Of a stretch of 8,450 nt of DNA, positions 1-5,985 are shown piece after piece. Location of the stretch: contig CALKHM010000038.1 of the NCBI GenBank assembly GCA_937988695.1, positions 1 through 8,450 of the forward strand. The letters run 5' to 3'. Position numbers and translations under genes: made by a program. Each line of letters begins with the position of its first letter. Positions within the stretch are counted from its first letter, which is position 1. The notes under the pieces were generated by a model, which did not search any database, was not told the DNA's origin, and saw only the letters and a program-made list of their open reading frames with translations. This stretch comes from an uncultured Microbacterium sp. GTDB lineage: Bacteria; Actinomycetota; Actinomycetes; Actinomycetales; Microbacteriaceae.

Positions 1-822
1 CGCAGCGATCGCAAGAACGCGGCACATCGCCCGTTCGAGCCGGCAGGCTACTACGCGAATCTCGACGAGGTGCTCGACGTCATCGACCGCTACCTGCCGG
101 TAGGCGACGTGAAGGACCGCTTTGTGCAGCGCTGGATCAAGAACGAGCTCGTCCGCCGGCTGCGCATCCGGTCGGTGCGCGACATGCCGCGCGCCCGACG
201 CAACGCCTTCTTCGCCGAGGTGAGCCGCATCCTGCGTGAGCGGATTTCCGAGTCCGCCATCCGCCTGCTTCCCCCCGACCACCGAGTGGGAGCGATCCTC
301 GCGCGGCACGCCACCGCCGCAGACTTCTTCCGCATCGACCGCGCCATCGATGACGTGGACCTCGTCGCGTCGCCGGCATCGGCCGGCTCAGGGCTCGCTC
401 TGCGGCTGTACGACGGGCTGCACATGATGCCCGTCGACGCCCGGCTGTCGCACCTGCTCGCCCGGCACGCGTCGCCGGGACTGGCCCGCGCGGTCCTCGG
501 TGACCTCCGCGACGACCCGCTGCTGCTGCCGGCGACGGCCGCGCTCACCGACGCGGCGGGTACCGAGCATCGCCCCACCGGCGAGGCGGGCACCGGCGCC
601 TACGCCCAGGACGCCGCGGTCCACCTGGGCGATCGGGTGCGTCTGCTCACACCGTTCGGCTGCCGGACGGCGACCGTGACGATCGCCGGCACGGCGCGGC
701 TGCGCGCCGATCTGGCCGTGCGCGGCACCCGGCGGCGAGTGCATCGCCTGGCCGTGCGTGCTGCGCTCGCGATGTTCGGGCCCACCGCCGTCGACCGCAT
801 CGGTGTCGCGCTGCGCCATTGA
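1..822 (+). CDS. Probable family 2 glycosyltransferase, C-terminal part (5' end outside window)
   Basis: The frame is open from base 1 and ends in TGA at 820-822, giving 273 visible residues with no N-terminus. The start of the visible part (RPFEPAGYYANLDEVLD, then a basic helical stretch ending KNELVRRL) resembles the region after the catalytic GT-A domain in actinobacterial family 2 glycosyltransferases that make wall glycopolymers. I recognise this by eye only, and the catalytic DXD region lies upstream of the window. The remaining ~200 residues are Arg/Ala-rich, with no membrane segment or motif I can name. The last ~80 residues (HLGDRVRLLTPFG...) look like a small beta-rich accessory domain. 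The gene faces the ABC exporter genes tail to tail, which fits a role in making the exported polymer. Codon use matches its neighbours. The GTG at 70 is internal, because the similarity begins before it. Moderately sure of the family, unsure of the substrate. Confidence 0.6.
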   Translation, partial: RSDRKNAAHRPFEPAGYYANLDEVLDVIDRYLPVGDVKDRFVQRWIKNELVRRLRIRSVRDMPRARRNAFFAEVSRILRERISESAIRLLPPDHRVGAILARHATAADFFRIDRAIDDVDLVASPASAGSGLALRLYDGLHMMPVDARLSHLLARHASPGLARAVLGDLRDDPLLLPATAALTDAAGTEHRPTGEAGTGAYAQDAAVHLGDRVRLLTPFGCRTATVTIAGTARLRADLAVRGTRRRVHRLAVRAALAMFGPTAVDRIGVALRH

Positions 823-827
823 GCCTG

Positions 828-844
828 CCCGGCGACGCGTCGGG
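828..844. terminator. Possible weak bidirectional terminator between convergent genes
   Basis: Only 22 bases separate the two converging stop codons. They contain CCCG (828-831) and CGGG (841-844) flanking a segment that includes the self-complementary CGACGCGTCG (833-842). This allows a short GC-rich hairpin. There is no T tract on either strand, so it is a poor intrinsic terminator by standard criteria. Confidence 0.2.
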
Positions 845-1615
845 TCAGTTGCCCTCGAGCACCCGCAGCGCGTCGTCGATCGGGCCGTCGAAGACGACCT
901 CCCCCTTGCGGATCACGATGCCGCGTGAACACAGCTCCTTGACCTGGCTGGCGCTGTGGCTCACGATCATCATCGTGATGCCTTGTCCTGCCATCTCCTT
1001 GAGCTTCGCGTTGCACTTGGCGCGGAACGGTGCGTCACCCACTGAGAGCACCTCATCGACCAGCAGCACGTCGAGTTCGACGTGGATCGCGACGCTGAAT
1101 GCGAGGCGCATGAACATGCCCGACGAGTAGTGCTTGACCTCTTGGTCGATGAAGTCGCCGATCTCGCTGAAGGCGACGATCTCGTCGAAGCGCTCCTTGG
1201 TCTCCTTCTCGCTCATCCCGAGGATGGCGGCGTTCAAGAACACGTTCTCACGCCCGGTGAGGTCGGGGTGGAATCCCGCGCCCACCTCGATGAGCCCGGC
1301 GACGCGGCCGCGGGTGAGCACTTCGCCGTCGTCGGGGCGCAGCACGCCCGAGACCACCTTCAGCGTGGTGGACTTTCCCGAGCCGTTCAGCCCCATGACC
1401 GCCACGCATTCGCCCTCGGCGATCGAGAAGCTGACATCCTTCAGCGCCTGGAACTGCTGGGATCGCACCGGCTCGCGCTTGAGCCAGTTGATCAAGGTGT
1501 CTTTGAACGACCGGGTCGAGCGCTTGTTGAACCACTTCGAGACGTGATCGAGGACGATGGCCGGCTGCTGCGCTTGCGCGGCATGCAAGGAGGAACGGGT
1601 GGTGTAAACAGTCAT
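845..1615 (-). CDS. ABC transporter ATP-binding protein, TagH/Wzt-type polysaccharide exporter
   Basis: This is the cytoplasmic ATPase of a two-part polysaccharide (teichoic-acid or O-antigen type) exporter. Numbered from the GTG at 1618 (257 residues), it has a complete nucleotide-binding domain: Walker A GLNGSGKST at 76-84, a Q-loop region with GAGFHPDLTGREN at 113-125, signature YSSGM at 164-168, Walker B VLLVDEV at 184-190 and a switch His at 221. The extended segment before Walker A (FNKRSTRSFKDTLINWLK) and the GFHPDLTGREN motif are typical of the TagH/RfbE/Wzt family. It ends soon after the ATPase domain, so it lacks the C-terminal glycan-binding domain of long Wzt proteins. The ATG at 1615 is preferred because AGGA sits 6 bases upstream. 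A GTG at 1618 would add one residue with only 3 bases of spacing. The start overlaps the permease stop (TGATG), so the two are translationally coupled. Exact substrate unknown. Confidence 0.93.
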   Translation of the reverse strand: MTVYTTRSSLHAAQAQQPAIVLDHVSKWFNKRSTRSFKDTLINWLKREPVRSQQFQALKDVSFSIAEGECVAVMGLNGSGKSTTLKVVSGVLRPDDGEVLTRGRVAGLIEVGAGFHPDLTGRENVFLNAAILGMSEKETKERFDEIVAFSEIGDFIDQEVKHYSSGMFMRLAFSVAIHVELDVLLVDEVLSVGDAPFRAKCNAKLKEMAGQGITMMIVSHSASQVKELCSRGIVIRKGEVVFDGPIDDALRVLEGN

Positions 1616-2490
1616 CACAGATCCTGTGCGAACGTGCGCTCGAAGCGACGGAACACGAGCTGGCCGATGAGGGTGACCAGCACGATGATGACCACGGCGG
1701 CCAGGACGATCCAGCCGAAATCCGGGGGCCAGCCCAGCCGTTTGCTAGCGGGAACAACCGGCGCCCACATTCCCTGATGGAACATCTCGACGGCGACCGT
1801 GATCGGGTTGCTCATGAAGGCATTGAAGATCCACAGATGATGCGTCAGGTGATCGTGCACCATCACCCAGGTGTACATGATGGGCGACGACCAGGTCGCG
1901 ATCGTGCGGATGATCTCGATGAAGTTCTGCGCGTCACGGAATCTCACGTTGATGGCGGAGAACAGGAGCCCCACTCCGAGAACGAACAGGAGCACGAGCA
2001 GGAGCCCTCCGAGCATCAGCCCCACGGACGTGAAGGTCGGGAGCCAGCCGAAGAGCACGCAGACAATCAGGAGCACCGCCAGCTGCGGCAGGAAGTGGAT
2101 GAACGAGCCGATGACGGCCGAGATCGGGAAGAGCTCGCGCGGCAGGTAGATCTTGCACACGAGAGCCTTGTTCTCAACAATCGAGCGCGTTGTCGCACCG
2201 ATCGACTCGTTGAAGAGGTTCACCACGACCAGGCCCGAGAACATGTAGATCGGGTAGCTCTCGATGCGACTGTGCAGACCGAGGATCTGGCCTATCACGA
2301 GGAAGTAGATGAGGAACTGCACCGTCGGACGCACGTACGACCACAGCCAGCCCAGCACGGAGTTGCGGTACCGCAGCGAACTGCCCTTGGAGATGAGCAG
2401 CCGGAGCAGATAACGGTATTTGAAGACGTCGAGCAGCCCCCGGCCGCGGCCGGGCGTGTCGAAGGCGCTCTTGTCGAGTGTGGTTGTCAC
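1615..2490 (-). CDS. ABC transporter permease, TagG/Wzm-type polysaccharide exporter
   Basis: This is the membrane subunit that forms the export channel for a lipid-linked polysaccharide, partnering the ATPase encoded directly downstream. The 291-residue protein has the ABC-2 permease layout: an amphipathic N-terminus, the family motif RYRNSVLGWLW at 40-50, and hydrophobic spans near 55-72, 80-96, 122-147, 155-180, 195-210 and 258-281. It also shows YLPRELFPIS at 115-124, NVRFRDAQNF at 181-190 and SPIMY at 202-206, all common in Wzm/TagG/RfbA permeases. Its length is normal for the family. The start is GTG at 2490, with AGGA 9 bases upstream. The last two bases of its stop codon and the first base of the ATPase ATG are shared in TGATG. 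The N-terminus (first ~20 residues) is polar and variable. The exporter class is secure; the polymer it carries is inferred from neighbours. Confidence 0.93.
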   Translation of the reverse strand: MTTTLDKSAFDTPGRGRGLLDVFKYRYLLRLLISKGSSLRYRNSVLGWLWSYVRPTVQFLIYFLVIGQILGLHSRIESYPIYMFSGLVVVNLFNESIGATTRSIVENKALVCKIYLPRELFPISAVIGSFIHFLPQLAVLLIVCVLFGWLPTFTSVGLMLGGLLLVLLFVLGVGLLFSAINVRFRDAQNFIEIIRTIATWSSPIMYTWVMVHDHLTHHLWIFNAFMSNPITVAVEMFHQGMWAPVVPASKRLGWPPDFGWIVLAAVVIIVLVTLIGQLVFRRFERTFAQDL

Positions 2491-2538
2491 GGGTGTTCGT
2501 CCTAGCGGCCGTGCGCATCCGCATCCAGGCCACCCGTC

Positions 2539-2544
2539 ATCCTA
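2539..2544 (-). promoter_or_regulatory. Candidate -10 element upstream of the ABC exporter genes
   Basis: The minus strand reads TAGGAT here, a good TANNNT match, about 50 bases before the permease GTG. No convincing -35 hexamer lies 16-18 bases upstream. The 106-base gap (2491-2596) has no strong terminator, only short stems such as ACGG/CCGT, so some readthrough from the SH3-repeat gene is also possible. Confidence 0.3.
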
Positions 2545-2596
2545 CTGGAATCACGGCTGTGAACCGTCTGGGTCGGCCGGCCGCATCCCCGCGTGT

Positions 2597-4630
2597 CTAT
2601 GCCAGATAACGGTTGGCGACCCAGCCCGTCCTCGAGCCGTACCGCACTTGGCTCCAGCTGCCGCTGGTCTTGGTCACGGTCACCTTTCCGCCGCGGGGGA
2701 TCACCGTCAGCACCTTGGCCGACAGGCTGCCGCTCGCGCGCAGATTCAACGCCGCCGTGGTCTTCTTCGTGACGGATGCCGCGGGCGACGACGACGAGGA
2801 CGAAGAGGCAGACGACGACGTCGACGACAGGTATTGGTTGGCCACCCACCCCGTCTTCGAGCCGTAGCGCACTTGGCTCCAGCTGCCGCTGGTCTTGGTC
2901 ACGGTCACCTTCGCGCCGCGGGGCAGCACCGTGATGATCTTCGCGCTGAGGCTCCCGCTCGCGCGCAGGTTCAAGGCGACCTTGACCGTGGCGGTCTTCG
3001 TGGTGCTGGGTGCGGACGGCTTCGTCGACGTCGGCTTCGTCGACGTCGACGGCGTGGACGCGACAGGAACCGAGGGCTTGAACCCGCTGAGATAGGCGTT
3101 GGCAACCCACCCGCTCTTGGAGCCGTAGCTCACCTGGCTCCAGTTCCCGCTGGTCTTCGTGATCGTGACGGTCTTGCTCTTCGGGATGACGGTGACCACG
3201 CTCGCCGACAGGCTTGCGCTGGAGCGCAGGTTCAGTGCCGCGGTGGTCGTGGCCGTCTGCACCTGGGGCTGAGCGGGCTTCGACGGCTCGGACGGCTTCG
3301 ACGGCTCGGTCACCTGCTCCAGCGCGAGGTAGTCGCTGTGCGCCCACATCGTCTTGCTGCCGACGGTGATCCGCCACCACTGGCCGTACGTGCCGGTGCG
3401 TGCGTATGTCTGACCCTGCTTGATGGTCTGCACCCCGGTCGAGCAATCGGTCGACGGCGCGGTGCGCGCGTTCAACTGCGCGACCGTGACCACGGCGGTG
3501 CCCGAGGCCGCGGTCACCGTCGCGGGCACCGCACAGCCGGTCCCGGCCGGAGCCGCACCCGAATCGGAGCCCGAGGAACCGCTCGTGGTCAGATACGAGC
3601 TGACCACCCACAGCTTCTTGCCACCGACGGCGATCTGGGTCCATGCGCCGTAGACTCCGGTGATCGTGACACTGGTGTCCTTGCCCAGCGTCTGGACGCC
3701 GGTACCGCACAACGTGGTCGGCGCGGTGCGCGCGTTCAGCTCTTGCACACCGACCGACGCCTTTCCGGTGCGGATCGCGACATCCGCCGACGCCGGGTTC
3801 GTGCACGCCGAGACCTGCGCGGGAGCGCCCTTCGACGACGATGCGCCCGGCGCGAACCACGCGACGTAGTAGTTGTAGAAGTTGCGGTTGCCGTAGGTCG
3901 AGCAGGTGTCACCCGTGCCCCAGCCCGCGGCGAGGGCGGCGATGTTCGGCCGGTACGGCGTGTAGTTGTACAGGTTCGCCGTCGCCTGGTTCTTGATGAG
4001 CACCTTCGACGTGCCGCACGTGGACGACGGCGCCCACTTGATGGTGTTGTACTGGCCCGCACGGTACGTGAACGACGTCGGATACTTCGTGTAGATCTGC
4101 ATCTGACGCGCGCCGAGATACACCTGCTTCCAGAAGCCGGCTGCCGCCGCCGAGCATCCCGTGTCATCCGGGCACGACTGTCCCATCGCATGCTCGAGGT
4201 TCCAGTCGCTGGGCTTGTTCGAGGTGACCAGTCCCTGCTCCTTCTGCAGCATCACGATGATCACCTTGGGATTGATCTTGCAGGAGGTCGCCGCGCGATA
4301 GATCATCCGTGCCGCCGTCACGTTCTTCTCTGCGGCCGCCCCCGCACAGTAGGTGTCCTTGGGCTGTGCGGTGAGATCACCGCGATAGTTCTCCAGGCAG
4401 GTCGCGCCGCTCGCGCAGGTGGCCTTTCCGTTCAGGAACGTCTGGATCTGCGCCTCGGTCATCGAGGTGGAATTGTAGAACTCAGCGTCGGAGATGATGT
4501 ATCCCCCGTCGATGATCGAGCCCGGCAGCTCGGCCGCTGCCGCCTTCGTCGCCGGTGCGGTCAGCGCCAGCACGGCCACCGCCACAACCGCGGTGAGCAG
4601 CATCGCGATCAGACGCGGACGCGCGGACAA
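2597..4630 (-). CDS. Secreted cell-wall protein with a conserved extracellular domain and five SH3-like repeats
   Basis: Numbered from the TTG at 4630 (677 residues). A signal peptide (basic RPR, a hydrophobic core at about 7-25, then an Ala-rich region with AXA-like cleavage sites near 28-34) sends it out. Residues ~40-262 are a Cys-rich domain I recognise as widespread in Actinobacteria, often annotated hypothetical or haemagglutinin-like. Landmarks are YIISDAEFYNSTSMTEAQIQ, INPKVIIVMLQKEQGL and GNRNFYNYYVAWF, with eight Cys (72, 78, 95, 117, 153, 159, 205, 243). Then come two Cys-pair SH3-like units (276-347, 366-436) and three classic SH3_3 units (462-515, 548-601, 623-677) joined by Pro/Ser/Thr linkers. 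There is no LPXTG, so it is probably held by wall binding. The helix ending at Glu131 recalls lysozyme-like enzymes, but activity is unproven. TTG is preferred because GAGG lies 7 bases upstream; ATG 4654 and GTG 4690 lack a well-placed RBS and lengthen the signal peptide. Confidence 0.85.
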   Translation of the reverse strand: MSARPRLIAMLLTAVVAVAVLALTAPATKAAAAELPGSIIDGGYIISDAEFYNSTSMTEAQIQTFLNGKATCASGATCLENYRGDLTAQPKDTYCAGAAAEKNVTAARMIYRAATSCKINPKVIIVMLQKEQGLVTSNKPSDWNLEHAMGQSCPDDTGCSAAAAGFWKQVYLGARQMQIYTKYPTSFTYRAGQYNTIKWAPSSTCGTSKVLIKNQATANLYNYTPYRPNIAALAAGWGTGDTCSTYGNRNFYNYYVAWFAPGASSSKGAPAQVSACTNPASADVAIRTGKASVGVQELNARTAPTTLCGTGVQTLGKDTSVTITGVYGAWTQIAVGGKKLWVVSSYLTTSGSSGSDSGAAPAGTGCAVPATVTAASGTAVVTVAQLNARTAPSTDCSTGVQTIKQGQTYARTGTYGQWWRITVGSKTMWAHSDYLALEQVTEPSKPSEPSKPAQPQVQTATTTAALNLRSSASLSASVVTVIPKSKTVTITKTSGNWSQVSYGSKSGWVANAYLSGFKPSVPVASTPSTSTKPTSTKPSAPSTTKTATVKVALNLRASGSLSAKIITVLPRGAKVTVTKTSGSWSQVRYGSKTGWVANQYLSSTSSSASSSSSSSPAASVTKKTTAALNLRASGSLSAKVLTVIPRGGKVTVTKTSGSWSQVRYGSRTGWVANRYLA
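2632..2911 (-). repeat. Near-identical tandem DNA copies within the last two SH3 repeats
   Basis: Bases 2643-2686 and 2868-2911 are identical over 44 bases. Extending left to 2632 and 2857 gives 55 bases with a single mismatch (2642 versus 2867). The offset is 225 bases, exactly 75 codons, so loss or gain of a unit would keep the frame. Between the copies lies a Ser-rich linker coded by a simple GAC/GACGAC-like tract on the + strand (about 2772-2827). The third SH3 unit (3086-3247) is clearly related but more diverged. Confidence 0.9.
3323..3760 (-). repeat. Two diverged SH3-like units with a conserved Cys pair
   Basis: The encoded units (about 3590-3760 and 3323-3493) share LNARTAP, a Cys four to five residues later, GVQT and a terminal YL, and each has a second Cys about 30 residues before the first. 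They are homologous to each other at protein level but differ from the three Cys-free units nearer the C-terminus. The protein therefore carries two subclasses of SH3-like module. Confidence 0.7.
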
Positions 4631-4650
4631 GGAGACCCCTCGGCGTGCAA

Positions 4651-4683
4651 ACATGTGAACATTGTGGCGGATGTGACGTGTGA
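4651..4683 (-). promoter_or_regulatory. Triple TCACA direct repeat just upstream of the SH3-repeat gene
   Basis: The minus strand carries TCACA three times (4683-4679, 4676-4672, 4658-4654), the first two with a 7-base period. If translation starts at TTG 4630, all three lie in the leader or promoter. Direct repeats of GTCACA-like sequence have been reported for the actinobacterial wall regulator MtrA. The match here is only suggestive, and the repeats are short enough to arise by chance. Confidence 0.2.
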
Positions 4684-4690
4684 TTACCAC

Positions 4691-4865
4691 TCCGATTCAA
4701 GATTCTTTGGTGCGACACGCCGATCGAAGCGTGCTTTCAGCTACGCGGATGCGTCTCCAGGAGAGGAGATCTCACCGCAGGCGGACGCTTTCCGTATGAT
4801 CCGTCAGCACCTCGTGAGATGTCCTCGCCTCGAGCCGAAGCGCGGCGCGCGGACCTCGGGGCGGA
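4691..4865 (-). other. Untranslated leader between the glycosyltransferase and SH3-repeat genes
   Basis: This stretch (to 4631 if the TTG start is right) has no supportable gene. It contains a hairpin (ACACGC 4715-4720 with GCGTGC 4729-4734), a shorter one (TCTCC/GGAGA around 4754-4770) and imperfect copies of a GCGGA(C/T)GC motif. No T tract follows either hairpin. It probably holds the SH3-repeat gene's own promoter, but I cannot place a convincing -35/-10 pair. Confidence 0.4.
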
Positions 4866-5984
4866 TCAGAGGTCGGCGTGCAGTTGCCAGACGCGATCGG
4901 CCGCGGCAAGCCACGAGAACGCGCGACCGCGGTCTCCGGCCAGGACTCCGAGGCGGTCGAGCGCGCCGTCGGCCGCCAGTGCCTCAGCGATGGCGGCACC
5001 CATCGCCGTGGCATCCCCCTCACCGTCTTCGGGATCGCCGACCACCGCTCCCCCGTCGACGATCACCTCGCGGTGGTCGGCGGATGCCACGGCCACGATC
5101 GGCACGCTCAGCTTCATCGCCTCCAGCACCCGCCAGGGGAACGCCGCGCGGCGGCTCGGCGCCACCAGCAGCACACTCGCGTCGAGGATCGCCGCACGGT
5201 CGGCCGCATCGGCGCCGGGTCGCACATGCACGCGGGAACCGGCGATCCCCGACGCCTCGGCGAGGTCGACGATCTCCGGCTCCTCGCCCTCGCGGGCACC
5301 GAGCACGACGATCGGCAGGCCGGTGCCGGCGGCACCCACCGCGGCGAATCCCACAGCGAGGGCGGCCGAGGGCGCGGCATCGCCGACGAGCGCGATATGC
5401 GCCTCGGGGATCGCGAGCGTGCGGCGGCGGCCGACGGCGTCGGTGGGCACCGCAAACACGCTCGGCGCGGCCCCCGGGATGACCCGGGCGCGCGAGCCGA
5501 CGTCGACCAGCGCCTCCAGGCGCCTCGCCATCGCATGCGTGGGGACGACGATCGCATCGGCGTGCTTGCGCGCGCGCTTGAGCATCGCCTTGTGCCAGGT
5601 CAGCTGGGGGCGCGAGAGCTCCTCGGGATGCTCCCACGGCTGCAGGTCCCACAGTGTCACGACGGTCTGGTCGTGGTCGTTGGCCCGGTCGTGCCGGCTC
5701 AGCGGTGCCAGGAGCGTCGGCGAGTGGATGAGGCCGCCGCCGACGCCCGCGGTCACCCCCAGCTGCCAGGCGGCGGCGAGCTCGCGGCGCCCCATGGCGA
5801 GCCGGCGCACATCGTCGATTCCGGCGATCGCCAGCTCGTCGCCGGCGGGCACGATCGCCCCGACCTCGCATCCCGACGGCGCCGTCTGCACGAGGGCCTG
5901 CGCGAGCTCACGGGACGCCGCGGCGAGATCCGGATCGGACCCGGCGACCAGCTGGTCGAGCACGACCCGCAGCAGCACGCTCAT
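4866..5984 (-). CDS. GT-B fold glycosyltransferase (family 4-like) with degenerate active-site motifs
   Basis: The 372-residue soluble protein has the two-domain layout of GT4 enzymes. The N-terminal half includes GVGGGLIHSPTLLAPL at 81-96 and TVVTLWDLQPWEHPEEL at 107-123, then HADAIVVPTHAMARRL at 141-156. The C-terminal half includes IPGAAPSVF at 169-177, LPIVVLGAREGEEPEI at 223-238 and a PSRRAAFPWRVLEAM segment at 276-290. It differs from textbook GT4 enzymes. The first Glu of E-x7-E is Ala280 (second is Glu288), and the usual Arg/Lys after the VG of the second domain are missing (VGDAAPSAAL at 200-209). Its donor and acceptor are unknown. Either it uses a variant mechanism or it is not catalytic. 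The ATG at 5984 follows the LCP stop by one base (TGAGATG), with AAGGG as ribosome site, so it is coupled to the LCP gene. That context suggests work on a wall polymer. Confidence 0.8.
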   Translation of the reverse strand: MSVLLRVVLDQLVAGSDPDLAAASRELAQALVQTAPSGCEVGAIVPAGDELAIAGIDDVRRLAMGRRELAAAWQLGVTAGVGGGLIHSPTLLAPLSRHDRANDHDQTVVTLWDLQPWEHPEELSRPQLTWHKAMLKRARKHADAIVVPTHAMARRLEALVDVGSRARVIPGAAPSVFAVPTDAVGRRRTLAIPEAHIALVGDAAPSAALAVGFAAVGAAGTGLPIVVLGAREGEEPEIVDLAEASGIAGSRVHVRPGADAADRAAILDASVLLVAPSRRAAFPWRVLEAMKLSVPIVAVASADHREVIVDGGAVVGDPEDGEGDATAMGAAIAEALAADGALDRLGVLAGDRGRAFSWLAAADRVWQLHADL

Positions 5985-5985
5985 C

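Noticed and set aside
2491..2596. Intrinsic terminator after the SH3-repeat gene
   Set aside because: Only 4-bp stems and the palindrome CGGCCGGCCG are visible, with no T tract, so I do not call a terminator.
2600..3247. Spaced repeats that might suggest a CRISPR array
   Set aside because: The repeats are 225-base-period coding modules for SH3 domains. They are not short repeats with unrelated spacers, and no cas genes are present.
4691..4865. c-di-AMP (ydaO-type) riboswitch in the leader of a wall-protein gene
   Set aside because: The conserved blocks I would expect (GGGGGA-type run and the CAGCTAACC-like segment) are not present on the minus strand.
2420..5482. A very long open frame on the + strand (about 1020 codons)
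   Set aside because: It lies opposite three real minus-strand genes and crosses their intergenic gaps. Its product is Arg/Gly/Ala-rich and low in complexity, as expected of a frame opposite GC-rich coding DNA. There is no domain, RBS or codon support.
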